A stretch of 64,000 nucleotides of DNA. It comes from Rhizobium sp. Root483D2 (GTDB taxonomy: Bacteria; Pseudomonadota; Alphaproteobacteria; Rhizobiales; Rhizobiaceae). Within the stretch, counting starts at the first letter, position 1. Each line of letters starts with the position of its first letter. Under the pieces are notes generated by a model, which saw only the letters and a program-made list of their open reading frames with translations, was not told the origin of the DNA and made no database searches. The translations under genes were made by a program, and so were the position numbers. The DNA lies in contig NZ_LMFB01000044.1 of the NCBI RefSeq assembly GCF_001426685.1, positions 83,410 through 147,409 of the forward strand, read 5' to 3'. Shown in pieces: positions 17,556 to 25,786 of the stretch.

Positions 17556-18404
17556 TCATGGTTGTGCGGCGGAGACCGCTTGCGCCGGCTTTGCCTCGCC
17601 CAGCGCGGCCTTCAGATCGATATAGGCCTTGATCGGCAGATGATCGGAGGCAACGCGCGACAGCGGCGTGTTGTGGACCTCGACGGCTGTGACCAGATTA
17701 TGCGGGCTTCCCATCACCCGGTCGAGGGCCAAAAGCGGAAAGCGCGAGGGAAAACTCGGCACGGCGGTGGCGGCGTGATCAAAGACCGGGCTCAGCGAAC
17801 TCAGCGCCGAGCGGCGGCCCATCCGCCACTCGTTGAGATCGCCAATCAACAGCGTCGGCCGCTCTTCCGCCTCGCTGATAGCGGCGATGATCGCCGCCGC
17901 CTGGCGGGCGCGGGAATGCCGGAGCAGGCCGAAATGCGCGGCAATGATCCGGAGCGGCCCGGCCTTCAAGTCGAGATCAACGACCAGCGCGCCGCGCGGC
18001 TCGACACCCGGCAGCTTCAGCTGATGGACCTTGGCGACGGCACCTTCGCGCAACAGCAGCACATTGCCGTGCCAGCCATGGCCCTTGGCGGAAAAGGCTG
18101 CGATCGGCACCGCGATCAGGTGACAGTCACGGTGAAGCCGCTCAAGATCGAGCAGGCCCGCACGCTCGCCAAACCGCTGGTCGGCCTCCTGCAGCGCGAT
18201 GATATCGGCGCCAATTTCACTGATCACGTCGGTGATGCGGCCGGGGTCGAAACGATTGTCGGTACCGACGCATTTGTGGATATTGTAGGAGGCAATGACG
18301 GTGTCGCCACGGTCGCCTGCCGGATCCCTGCCCGCCAGGGATACGCGTTTTCCGCGGATGGCGGCCAGAATGCCCGCTGACAGGCTGGTATGCGACGAAG
18401 CCAT
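17556..18404 (-). CDS. Endonuclease/exonuclease/phosphatase family, YbhP-like
   Basis: The 282-residue protein starts at MASSHTSLS, preceded by GAGAGAG; an in-frame extension upstream to 18569 looks non-coding. The EEP fold is shown by SYNIHKCVG (Asn metal site), ALQEAD (Glu metal site), an internal GDLNEWR with Asp/Asn, and the final SDHLPIKA motif with the catalytic Asp-His. The family covers DNases, sphingomyelinases and inositol phosphatases, so the substrate is open. Pairing with the cardiolipin-synthase-like gene suggests phospholipid head-group metabolism. Confidence 0.83.
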   Translation of the reverse strand: MASSHTSLSAGILAAIRGKRVSLAGRDPAGDRGDTVIASYNIHKCVGTDNRFDPGRITDVISEIGADIIALQEADQRFGERAGLLDLERLHRDCHLIAVPIAAFSAKGHGWHGNVLLLREGAVAKVHQLKLPGVEPRGALVVDLDLKAGPLRIIAAHFGLLRHSRARQAAAIIAAISEAEERPTLLIGDLNEWRMGRRSALSSLSPVFDHAATAVPSFPSRFPLLALDRVMGSPHNLVTAVEVHNTPLSRVASDHLPIKAYIDLKAALGEAKPAQAVSAAQP

Positions 18405-18620
18405 AGTCTCTCTCTGGTCGTTGCCGTTCACCAACCAAGACATAGACATGTCGCACCGCAAGGCAAGACGGCATCCGCCAGATCGGCGCATTTCACGGGA
18501 TGAGATGCGATTTTGCGGGTGGGGAAATCTTGTAGCGGCATGACAATCTGCTTGTCGGGTTCGCAGCACTGGCCATAAATCACAAGCGCCAGACGCCGTT
18601 TCATCCAGTGAGAATGCACA

Positions 18621-19868
18621 ATGCCGATAGCTTCAGCCATTACCATCCAGCCGGACACGCGAACCGCCCGTATCGACGTGCGCGATCCGGCTTTCTACAC
18701 GAACCCGCTTTCCGCCTACGCCGACCTGCATGCCCAATGTCCGTCCTTCTTCTGGGAAGAGCAACAGCAATGGTATTTTGCGGGCTACGACCAGGTGAAC
18801 AGCCTGTTGCGCGACCGGCGTTTCGGCCGGCAGATCCTGCATGTGGCAACCCGCGAGGAGCTGGGCCTGCCCGAGCCCAAGCCGCATCTTGCGGATTTCG
18901 ACCGTCTGGAGGCCCATTCGCTGCTGGAGCTTGAACCACCCGCCCATACGCGGCTGCGCACGCTGGTCAACCGCGCCTTTGTTTCGCGCCAGATCGAGCA
19001 GCTGAAGCCGGATATTGCAGCCCTTTCCCATTCCCTTATCGACGGTTTCGAGCAGGACGGGCATGTGGAGCTGTTGAAAGCTTACGCCGAGATCGTTCCG
19101 GTGACCGTGATCGCCCGGATGCTCGGCGTGCCCACAGACATGGCGCCCAAATTGCTCGACTGGTCGCACCGCATGGTGAAAATGTATGTGTTCAATCCGT
19201 CGCTGGAGACCGAACAGGATGCAAACCGGGCGTCGGCCGAGTTTGCCGAATACTTAAAGGGGATTATCGGCTGGAAGCGGCAAAATCCGGCCGACGATCT
19301 CCTGACCCATATGATCACCACGGAGAAAGACGGCGAGCGGCTGTCCGACGACGAGCTGATATCCACGGCGGTGCTTCTCTTGAACGCCGGACATGAGGCC
19401 ACCGTGCATCAGCTGGGCAATGCCGTGCACACCCTGCTGGAAACCGGCACATCGCCAAAGGACGTGTTCTCCAGCGATACCACCACCGAACGGACCATCG
19501 AGGAGACGATGCGCTATGCCGCGCCGCTGCATATCTTCCAGCGCTATGTCCTGTCCGACATCGAGCTCGAAGACGGCATCACCTTGAAGAAGGGCGACAA
19601 GATCGGCCTGTTGCTCGGAGCTGCCAATGTCGATCCGAAGAAATTCTCCGATCCCCTCACCTTCCGTCCCGGCCGCAACGAGGGCGCGCACGTGTCATTC
19701 GGTGCCGGGCTTCATTTCTGCATAGGCGCGCCCTTGGCACGGCTGGAACTGAAACTGTCGCTGCCGATCCTGTTCGAACGGCTGCCTAACCTACGGCTTG
19801 CGGCCGAACCGCATGTCAAGGACAGCTATCATTTCCACGGGTTGGAGCGGCTTGAGCTTGAATGGTGA
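18621..19868 (+). CDS. Cytochrome P450
   Basis: The 415-residue soluble bacterial-type P450 has the heme-binding loop FGAGLHFCIG with Cys367 as iron ligand, the I-helix AGHEAT at 256-261 for oxygen activation and the ExxR motif EETMR at 295-299. No signal peptide or membrane anchor is present. No ferredoxin or reductase gene lies nearby, so electrons must come from elsewhere. Neighbours are a convergent SDR and divergent phospholipid genes, none of which fixes the substrate. The start is the first ATG after a weakly conserved leader; the ribosome binding site is poor. Confidence 0.93.
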   Translation: MPIASAITIQPDTRTARIDVRDPAFYTNPLSAYADLHAQCPSFFWEEQQQWYFAGYDQVNSLLRDRRFGRQILHVATREELGLPEPKPHLADFDRLEAHSLLELEPPAHTRLRTLVNRAFVSRQIEQLKPDIAALSHSLIDGFEQDGHVELLKAYAEIVPVTVIARMLGVPTDMAPKLLDWSHRMVKMYVFNPSLETEQDANRASAEFAEYLKGIIGWKRQNPADDLLTHMITTEKDGERLSDDELISTAVLLLNAGHEATVHQLGNAVHTLLETGTSPKDVFSSDTTTERTIEETMRYAAPLHIFQRYVLSDIELEDGITLKKGDKIGLLLGAANVDPKKFSDPLTFRPGRNEGAHVSFGAGLHFCIGAPLARLELKLSLPILFERLPNLRLAAEPHVKDSYHFHGLERLELEW

Positions 19869-19873
19869 AGGGG

Positions 19874-19897
19874 CGGCGCAGCATACAAGCTGCGCCG
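19874..19897. terminator. Terminator between P450 and SDR genes
   Basis: Nine-bp perfect arms CGGCGCAGC (19874-19882) and GCTGCGCCG (19889-19897) enclose ATACAA and are followed by AGCCTTTTC on the plus strand. It lies between convergent genes. Confidence 0.75.
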
Positions 19898-19907
19898 AGC
19901 CTTTTCA

Positions 19908-20753
19908 TCACTCCGGAAAATCCGCTGCTTCTGTAACGTCGGCCCAGGCCTCGAAATCGCGGCGCAACGTCTCGATCTTGCCGCGCCCGCCAGCCAGAGC
20001 CGCCTTGCCCAGGAGCAGACGCAGCGGTGGTTTTTCGGCTTCGACGGCCTTGATGATCGCCTTGACGGCCCGCTCCGGATCGCCCGGCTGCTTGCCGTTG
20101 CGTTCGCGGATGCCTGCGGCATTCTTGCCGGCCGTGCCGCTGTAGTCGTTGATCGTCTGCGGCGCTTCATTGGCCGAGCGTCCGGCCCAATCGGTTCTAA
20201 AACCGCTCGGCTCCACCAAAAGGACCTTGATGCCGAGCGGCGCTGTCTCAAGCGACAGAGCCTCGGACAGGCCTTCGACGGCGAATTTGGTGGCGTTGTA
20301 GAAGCCGACGGCCGGGCCGCCGCGAATGCCGCCGATCGAGGATATGTTGACGACGGTGCCGGACCGCTGCTGGCGCATGGCAGGCAGAACCGCCCGCGTG
20401 ACGGCGGCAAGACCCCAGACGTTGATTTCGAACATGCGGCGGACTTCGTCCAGCTCGCTTTCCTCGACCGAGCCGAAATAGCCGATACCGGCATTGTTGA
20501 CGAGGACGTCGATGCGGCCGAAGCGGGCGAGTGCCGCCTGGACTGCGGCCTCGACCTCATCCGGCTTGGTGACATCGAGCTGCAAGGCCAGAGCCTTGTC
20601 CTCGTTGCCGGTAACAAGGTCTTCGACCTGCGCCGGATTGCGGGCGGTCACGACGGTCGGGTAACCGAGCGAGAGGGTCTGCTGTGCCAGTTGCCGGCCA
20701 AAACCGGTTGAGCAACCGGTGATGAACCAGACGGGTTTATCGGCGTGGGACAT
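19908..20753 (-). CDS. Short-chain dehydrogenase/reductase
   Basis: The 281-residue classical SDR has the NAD(P)-binding TGCSTGFGR at 13-21, NNAG in VNNAGIG, the catalytic Ser in NISSIGG and the catalytic pair in YNATK. The Arg in TARN after the second strand favours NADP. A segment about residues 195-225 (the substrate lid) carries many Asn, Gly and Lys residues. It reads toward the P450 gene, but no pathway link is evident. Its upstream region has a conspicuous 10-bp tandem repeat that may be an operator. Confidence 0.92.
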   Translation of the reverse strand: MSHADKPVWFITGCSTGFGRQLAQQTLSLGYPTVVTARNPAQVEDLVTGNEDKALALQLDVTKPDEVEAAVQAALARFGRIDVLVNNAGIGYFGSVEESELDEVRRMFEINVWGLAAVTRAVLPAMRQQRSGTVVNISSIGGIRGGPAVGFYNATKFAVEGLSEALSLETAPLGIKVLLVEPSGFRTDWAGRSANEAPQTINDYSGTAGKNAAGIRERNGKQPGDPERAVKAIIKAVEAEKPPLRLLLGKAALAGGRGKIETLRRDFEAWADVTEAADFPE

Positions 20754-20769
20754 GAGATTTCTCCTGAAA

Positions 20770-20795
20770 AATATTCGACAATATTCGACAATATG
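20770..20795. repeat. Tandem 10-bp repeat, AATATTCGAC, before the SDR gene
   Basis: Two exact copies of AATATTCGAC (20770-20779 and 20780-20789) are followed by a third partial AATATG (20790-20795). The core AATATT is itself a palindrome, so binding sites recur at one helical turn on the same DNA face. The array lies 17 bases upstream of the SDR start codon, overlapping where its promoter and 5' end should be. Confidence 0.8.
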
Positions 20796-20837
20796 AAGTG
20801 TGCAGTATTAGAGACGTCATCCACCCGGGCGGGAATA

Positions 20838-21182
20838 CTAGACCCGGATGACATAATCCTTGCGAGTCGTTTCAATCACTTCCCAGGTTCCCTTGAAGCC
20901 AGGTCTGAGGATCATGCTGTCGCCGGCCTTCAGGTGCGTTTCGGCACCGCCGTCTTCCGTCACGATCGAGATGCCGGACAGGATGTGGAAATATTCCCAT
21001 TCGTCATAGACGATACGCCACTTGCCCGGCGTTGCCTCCCAGATGCCGGCATAGATGCCGCCGTCAGTTTCCTCGAAATTCCAGGTGCGGAATTGCGGCG
21101 TGCCGGAAATCAAGCGGTCAGGCGCCGGCGCGCCCGCCTCGGGCTCAAGCGATGCAGGATCGAAAATCAGCGCGTGGGTCAT
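20838..21182 (-). CDS. Cupin protein, DUF861/EutQ-like
   Basis: The 114-residue single-domain cupin has EYFHILSGISIVTEDGG at about 62-78 and the second motif LKAGDSMILRPGFKGTW. The pattern is that of the Cupin_3 family (DUF861), related to (S)-ureidoglycine aminohydrolase-like and EutQ-like cupins, although key metal residues are not convincing: only one His is in the first motif. Its enzymatic role is unknown. It is on the minus strand, 51 bases downstream of metZ and its terminator, and may be co-regulated with the SDR gene that follows. Confidence 0.75.
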   Translation of the reverse strand: MTHALIFDPASLEPEAGAPAPDRLISGTPQFRTWNFEETDGGIYAGIWEATPGKWRIVYDEWEYFHILSGISIVTEDGGAETHLKAGDSMILRPGFKGTWEVIETTRKDYVIRV

Positions 21183-21199
21183 GGATGCTCCGCATGAAC

Positions 21200-21225
21200 A
21201 AGATGGCCGGCGAACCGGCCATCTT
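21200..21225 (-). terminator. Terminator of metZ
   Basis: Eleven-bp perfect arms AAGATGGCCGG (21200-21210) and CCGGCCATCTT (21215-21225) enclose CGAA. It lies just after the sulfhydrylase stop codon on the minus strand; the following TGTTC has few T residues. Confidence 0.7.
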
Positions 21226-21233
21226 TGAAGGGA

Positions 21234-22514
21234 TCAGGCTTTCGCCAGCGACTGTTCGAGATCGGCGATGATATCAGCGACATCCTCGATCCCGACCGAC
21301 AGGCGCACGACTTCCGGGCCAGCGCCGGCCGCCGTCTGTTGTTCCGGCGTCAACTGCCGGTGCGTGGTCGAAGCCGGGTGGATCACCAGCGAGCGTGTGT
21401 CACCGATATTGGCGAGATGCGAGACCATTTCCAGGCCCTCGACAAAGCGCTTTCCGGCCTCGTATCCGTCTTTCAGGCCGAAGGTGAACACGGCGCCGGC
21501 ACCGCGCTTGGAATATTTCTGCTGCAGTCCGTGATTGGCGTCACTTTCAAGACCGGCATATTTCACCCAGGCCACCTTGTCATGGCTGCTCAGCCATGTG
21601 GCAACTGCCAGCGCATTATCGCAATGGCGCTGCATTCTGAGCGGCAGCGTCTCGATGCCGGTCAGGAGCAGGAAGGCGTTGAACGGCGAAATGGCCGGGC
21701 CGAAATCGCGCAGGCCCAGAACCCGGCAGGCGATGGCGAAGGCGAAATTGCCGAAGGTCGCATGCAGCACCATGCCGGCATATTCCGGGCGCGGTTCCGA
21801 CAGGATCGGATATTTTCCGGATTTCGACCAGTCGAACGTGCCGCCATCGACAATCACGCCGCCCATCGAATTGCCATGGCCGCCCATGAACTTGGTCAGC
21901 GAATGCACGATGATATCGGCACCGTGCTCGATCGGCTGGATCAGGTAGGGCGTTGCCATCGTGTTATCGACGATCAGCGGCAGGCCGTGCTTCTTGGCGA
22001 CGGCGGAAATGGCGGCGATATCGACGAAAGTGCCGCCGGGATTGGCCAGGCTCTCGATGAAGATCGCCTTGGTGCGGTCGTCGATCTGGCTTTCGAACGA
22101 GGCGATATCGTTGGTATCCACCCAGCGCACCTGCCAGTCGAACGACTTGAAGGCATTGCCGAACTGGTTGACCGAGCCGCCATAGAGCTGGCGGGCTGCA
22201 AGGAAGTTGTCGCCGGGGCTCATGATCGCGTGGAAGACCAGAAGCTGCGCCGCATGGCCGGACGCGACAGCAAGCGCTGCCGTGCCGCCTTCAAGGGCCG
22301 CAACGCGCTCTTCGAGCACCGCCTGGGTCGGGTTCATGATTCGCGTGTAGATATTGCCGAAGGCCTGCAGGCCGAACAGCGAGGCGGCGTGGTCGGTATC
22401 GTTGAAAACGAAGCTGGTCGTCTGGTAGATCGGCGTTGCCCGCGCGCCCGTCGTCGGGTCCGGCGCCGCTCCGGCGTGGATCGCAAGCGTGTTGAAACCG
22501 GGTTTGTTGGTCAT
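21234..22514 (-). CDS. metZ: O-acetylhomoserine sulfhydrylase
   Basis: The 426-residue PLP enzyme belongs to the Cys/Met metabolism family. It joins O-acetyl- or O-succinylhomoserine with sulfide (or methanethiol) to give homocysteine (or methionine). The PLP lysine is Lys208 in HSLTKFMGG; YTRIMNPT, GHAAQLLVF and VDNTMATPY mark the cofactor and substrate pockets. The length, and the extra segment near the C-terminus (IHPASTTHRQLTPEQQ), fit the MetY/MetZ-type enzymes of about 425 residues. No SAM-II riboswitch is visible in its leader. It follows a CoA-binding protein gene on the same strand. Confidence 0.93.
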   Translation of the reverse strand: MTNKPGFNTLAIHAGAAPDPTTGARATPIYQTTSFVFNDTDHAASLFGLQAFGNIYTRIMNPTQAVLEERVAALEGGTAALAVASGHAAQLLVFHAIMSPGDNFLAARQLYGGSVNQFGNAFKSFDWQVRWVDTNDIASFESQIDDRTKAIFIESLANPGGTFVDIAAISAVAKKHGLPLIVDNTMATPYLIQPIEHGADIIVHSLTKFMGGHGNSMGGVIVDGGTFDWSKSGKYPILSEPRPEYAGMVLHATFGNFAFAIACRVLGLRDFGPAISPFNAFLLLTGIETLPLRMQRHCDNALAVATWLSSHDKVAWVKYAGLESDANHGLQQKYSKRGAGAVFTFGLKDGYEAGKRFVEGLEMVSHLANIGDTRSLVIHPASTTHRQLTPEQQTAAGAGPEVVRLSVGIEDVADIIADLEQSLAKA

Positions 22515-22608
22515 GGATGTGTCCTCCCTTGGTCAAGTTCGGCGCACTATTTCAGAGGCAGTACCGTGCGGTCAAAGACTGTTTTGCCTGATTTGCAGGC
22601 CGCGCGAG

Positions 22609-22628
22609 CAAGGAATTCCAAATCCTTG
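22609..22628. promoter_or_regulatory. Inverted repeat upstream of metZ
   Basis: CAAGGA (22609-22614) and TCCTTG (22623-22628) flank an 8-base core containing ATTCC. It sits 95 bases before the metZ start and 18 bases past the end of the CoA-binding gene, so it could be an operator for metZ or part of a terminator for the upstream gene. Confidence 0.35.
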
Positions 22629-22645
22629 AGCCCACGGTTGCAAAA

Positions 22646-23074
22646 TCAGCCGACCAGCCGCGGATACTCGATCGCCGGGCAGCGGTCCATCACCACCTTG
22701 ATGCCGTTTTCCTCAGCCTTTGCCGCAGCTTGGTCGTCGCGCACGGCCAGTTGCGTCCATATGAATTGGGGCCGGTCTTTCAAGGCGAGGATTTCATCGA
22801 CCAGGGCCGGAAGCGCATCTGCGGCGCGGAACACATCGACCATATCGACCGGTTCGGGAATATCGGCAAGCGTGGCGTAAACCGTCTGGCCGTGGATTTC
22901 CTTGCCCGCCTGGCCCGGATTGACCGGGAAAACCGTGTAGCCCTTGCGCAGCAGGAACGCCATCACGCGGTAGCTCGGCCGCTCCGCATTGGGCGATGCG
23001 CCGACCAGGGCAATCGTTTTCGTCGCGCGCAAAATATCGGAGAGATAATAGTCGGGATAGACATCATGATTCAT
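22646..23074 (-). CDS. CoA-binding domain protein, YccU-like
   Basis: The 142-residue protein starts at MNHDVYPDYYL; the extended frame to 23113 runs into its promoter. A Rossmann-type CoA-binding fold is shown by TIALVGASPNAERPSY at about 21-36 and the following YTVFPVNPG. The distal part has VDVFRAADALP and a conserved CPAIEYPRL end (MDRCPAIEY). The family binds CoA in crystal structures but its cell role is not known. It lies directly upstream of metZ in this genome and may be transcribed with it. Confidence 0.83.
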   Translation of the reverse strand: MNHDVYPDYYLSDILRATKTIALVGASPNAERPSYRVMAFLLRKGYTVFPVNPGQAGKEIHGQTVYATLADIPEPVDMVDVFRAADALPALVDEILALKDRPQFIWTQLAVRDDQAAAKAEENGIKVVMDRCPAIEYPRLVG

Positions 23075-23323
23075 CGTTGAATTCCGGCCTCTATACTCTG
23101 TGTGCCGATACATGGGACGGCCTTTGGAGGTTTCAACCGATCACGTTCGCGCCTGCATGTAAATCAGCGGCTTATAAAATGGCTAGGATGTCACCAAATC
23201 TGGCCTTCATCCGGCCTTGCCGGAAAATCGGATTGCTTTTCGGCAATTGCCGCCGCAAAACTCGGACGCTGCGCCGTTTCCTCAGCCGATCCGCCGTCTT
23301 TCTCGCATTTCCAAAGGTTTCCC

Positions 23324-24160
23324 GTGCCTCTCGACGTCATCGCTCTCGTTCTGTTTGGAGCGCTCCTGCATGCGACCTGGAATGCACTGGTCAAGGCCGG
23401 ATCGGAAAAGTCGCTCGATGCGGCGATGATTGCGCTGGGTGCCGCCGTCGTCGCCCTGCCCTTCCTCCCCTTCATGCCGCTGCCGCATCCGGATGCCTGG
23501 CCGTTCATTCTGGTTTCGGCGCTGTTCCAGTTCGCCTATTTCCAGCTTGTCGCCGCTGCCTACCGCGCCGGCGATATCGGCCTCGTCTATCCGCTGATGC
23601 GCGGCGTGGCACCGTTGCTGGTGGCGGCGACAAGTGGGGCGATCATCGGCGAAAACCTGTCGAGCGGCGCGATTGCCGGCGTCCTGACGATCTCGACCGG
23701 CGTGCTGACGCTCGCTTTCGAAGCGCGCAAGGGCGGCAAGCGCGCCATCCTTCTGGCGCTGGCCAATGCCGTGGTGATTGCCTGCTATACCTATGTCGAC
23801 GGGATCGGTGCGCGGCTGGCGCTCAATCCCATCTCCTACACACTGTGGATGGCGCTCCTGCCGCCGGTGCTTCTGTTTGCATGGGCTTTTGCAAAACGCG
23901 GCTTTGCGCCGGTGCTTTTCCACGTACGCCATCAATGGTGGCGCGGGCTGATCGGCGGCGGCGGCTCGATCGGCGCCTATGGCCTGGCGCTGTGGGCCAT
24001 GACAAAAGCGCCGGTGGCAACGGTGGCGGCGTTGCGCGAAACATCGATCCTGTTTGCCATCGTCATCTCGATCGTCTTCCTGAAGGAACGCGTCAGCATC
24101 TTCCGCATCGTTGCTGCCTGCCTCATTGCGCTGGGGGCGCTGATGCTGAAGCTGGCTTGA
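23324..24160 (+). CDS. EamA/DMT family transporter
   Basis: The 278-residue integral membrane protein starts at a GTG with AAAGG eight bases upstream; longer starts back to 23102 overlap the neighbouring promoter. Ten hydrophobic segments with a duplicated five-helix unit are visible, and the EamA signature (ALVFGALLHATWNALVK-type opening, then WALWAMTKAPVATVAALRETS in part) is present. Such exporters move amino acids, nucleosides or other metabolites out of the cell. The substrate cannot be inferred. It converges with higA with only 19 bases between. Confidence 0.8.
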   Translation: MPLDVIALVLFGALLHATWNALVKAGSEKSLDAAMIALGAAVVALPFLPFMPLPHPDAWPFILVSALFQFAYFQLVAAAYRAGDIGLVYPLMRGVAPLLVAATSGAIIGENLSSGAIAGVLTISTGVLTLAFEARKGGKRAILLALANAVVIACYTYVDGIGARLALNPISYTLWMALLPPVLLFAWAFAKRGFAPVLFHVRHQWWRGLIGGGGSIGAYGLALWAMTKAPVATVAALRETSILFAIVISIVFLKERVSIFRIVAACLIALGALMLKLA

Positions 24161-24179
24161 GCGATGATTGACGCCAAGT

Positions 24180-24467
24180 TCAGGCGGCCGATTTTGCAGG
24201 AAGAACTTCGGCCTTGATCCGATCCCCGTTTTGCCGCGACGCGACCGCGAGATCATACGTGGCCTGAAGTCCGAGCCAGAACTGAGGATCATTTCCAAAG
24301 AACTGACCGAGCCTCAAGGCGGTATCGGCGGAAATAGCCCGTTTTCCAGTCAGAATTTCGGAAATCCGTCCGGAGTTTATGCGCAACGCGAGGGCCAACG
24401 CGTTGCCTGTCATGCTGCGCGCATCCAATTCTTCTCTTAGCATCGCGCCTGGGTGAACCTCGAACAT
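24180..24467 (-). CDS. higA: HigA family antitoxin, XRE-type
   Basis: The 95-residue protein starts FEVHPGAMLREELDARS, the usual opening of HigA antitoxins, and contains a helix-turn-helix (residues about 18-60, with ISEILTGKRAISADTALRL in part). It should neutralise HigB and repress the operon. GAAGGAG precedes the ATG by about five bases, and 11 bases separate it from higB. The toxin gene is frameshifted, so the antitoxin is apparently orphaned unless the lesion is a sequencing error. Confidence 0.9.
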   Translation of the reverse strand: MFEVHPGAMLREELDARSMTGNALALALRINSGRISEILTGKRAISADTALRLGQFFGNDPQFWLGLQATYDLAVASRQNGDRIKAEVLPAKSAA

Positions 24468-24478
24468 TCCAGTCTCCT

Positions 24479-24756
24479 TCAGTGGTAATCGACGATTTCC
24501 ACGTCATAAGCGTGCCCATCTTCAAATCGGAAACACAGCCGCCAAGGCCCATTGATGGTCATGGCCCATTGGTTTTTTCGATCGCCCGACAACTTATGCA
24601 AGCCAACCGATTTCAGAGGAGCCAGATCATCAAGCGACCGGGCATTTGCAACATGACCAGCCGCATTTTTGCCTTGCCGGCATCCAAGCCTGAAAACTTT
24701 GATTTTCCGCTCTCGGTAAATTGCCGTGTCGCGCTATTGGCGATCGATTTGATCAT
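24479..24756 (-). pseudogene. higB: Frameshifted HigB toxin gene
   Basis: Two overlapping frames each carry half of a HigB/RelE-type mRNA interferase. The first, from ATG at 24756 (MIKSIANSATRQFTESGKS), covers the N-terminal 37 residues. The second covers the C-terminal part, with LSGDRKNQW and WRLCFRFEDG and the family's ending VEIVDYH. The switch falls in a short A-run (T-run 24644-24646 on the plus strand): one extra A would restore a continuous 92-residue protein of normal family length. So a single-base deletion, or a homopolymer sequencing error, is the only defect. The stop TGA lies 11 bases before higA. Confidence 0.82.
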
Positions 24757-24795
24757 CGGTCAAAGATACTACGCGTTACGATGCATGTCTATCGT

Positions 24796-24807
24796 GCAGC
24801 GCGCTGC
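24796..24807. promoter_or_regulatory. Palindrome upstream of higBA
   Basis: GCAGCGCGCTGC is a perfect 12-bp palindrome, 40 bases before the higB ATG. Next to it, ACGAT (24778-24782) and ATCGT (24791-24795) form another inverted repeat. Either could be the HigA operator; the 12-bp palindrome may instead belong to the end of the enoyl-CoA hydratase gene, which stops two bases away. Confidence 0.35.
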
Positions 24808-24808
24808 G

Positions 24809-25630
24809 TTAATCCGGCTTCCACTCCGGCGTCCGCTTGCCGAGCACGGCGTCGATCCCCTCCTTCGCGTCAGACTTCAGCATATTCTCCACCATGACGC
24901 CTGTCGCAAAATCATAGGCCTCGGTGATGCTCATCTCGGCCTGCTGATAAAATGCCCGCTTGCCGATCCTCAGCGCTTGCGGCGATTTCGAGGCGATGAC
25001 GGCGGCGTATTTGTTGACCACCTGCTGCAGATACTGTTTCGGCACGATGCGGTTGACGAGGCCAAAATCCTTGGCGGTCGAGGCGTCGATGGTTTCGCCG
25101 GTCAACAGCATTTCCATGGCCTGCTTGGGATGGGCGGCACGGGATACCGCAACCATTGGCGTCGAGCAGAACAGGCCGATATTGACGCCGGGCGTGCAGA
25201 AGGTCGAACTGTCGGTGCAGATTGCCAGATCGCAGCTTGCGACCAGCTGGCAGCCGGCCGCCGTTGCCAGGCCGTCGATCTCGGCGATGACCGGCTGCGG
25301 CAACCGGTTGATTTTCAGCATGAGATCAGCGCAGAGCCGCAGCGATTTTTCGAAGAAGGCCCTACCTTGGTCCTCATCCGCGCGATGCACCGTCAACTCT
25401 TTCAGGTCATGACCGGCACTAAACAGCGAGCCGGAAGCGGCCAGGATCACAACACGGATGTCTTCGGATGGGGCAACCGCATCCAGCTCCGCAATCAGCG
25501 CTTCAAGCAATGCGATGGACAGGACGTTGGCCGGAGGATTGTTGAGCGTCAGCCGCAGGACATTGCCGGAGATCTCGCTGAGCACCGGGCCTCTGGGTTC
25601 TTCCTTGTGCAAGGGAACGATATCCGCCAT
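24809..25630 (-). CDS. Enoyl-CoA hydratase/isomerase family
   Basis: The 273-residue crotonase-fold protein starts MADIVPL with AGAGAG upstream. The oxyanion-hole segments are present: SAGHDLKEL and GLATAAGCQLVASCDL. The catalytic Glu position of classical hydratases is not obvious in the second loop (STPMVAVSR follows), which is typical of the ECHDC3-like subfamily rather than FadB-type hydratases. Function in fatty-acid or amino-acid breakdown is likely but unproven. It is divergent from a PaaI thioesterase. Confidence 0.83.
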   Translation of the reverse strand: MADIVPLHKEEPRGPVLSEISGNVLRLTLNNPPANVLSIALLEALIAELDAVAPSEDIRVVILAASGSLFSAGHDLKELTVHRADEDQGRAFFEKSLRLCADLMLKINRLPQPVIAEIDGLATAAGCQLVASCDLAICTDSSTFCTPGVNIGLFCSTPMVAVSRAAHPKQAMEMLLTGETIDASTAKDFGLVNRIVPKQYLQQVVNKYAAVIASKSPQALRIGKRAFYQQAEMSITEAYDFATGVMVENMLKSDAKEGIDAVLGKRTPEWKPD

Positions 25631-25786
25631 CTCTCTTTTCCTTCGTCTCAACTGTCGTCACGGCTTGTCCGGATCACCGCTTGGTACGCTGCCGCAGACG
25701 CCGTTTCAAGCGGCCGATAGGACTTTCGTCCGGCTTGCTGCCATGACCGGAGGACCGCTAAAAGGACTCTATATTGGGAGTGAACC

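Noticed and set aside
15984-18380. 798-codon plus-strand open frame
   Set aside because: It is the antisense shadow of two well-supported genes (PLD-type and EEP-type) and reads like random Arg/Pro/His-rich sequence.
22515-22645. SAM-II riboswitch before metZ
   Set aside because: The conserved SAM-II pseudoknot core is not found in the leader; only a short inverted repeat is present.
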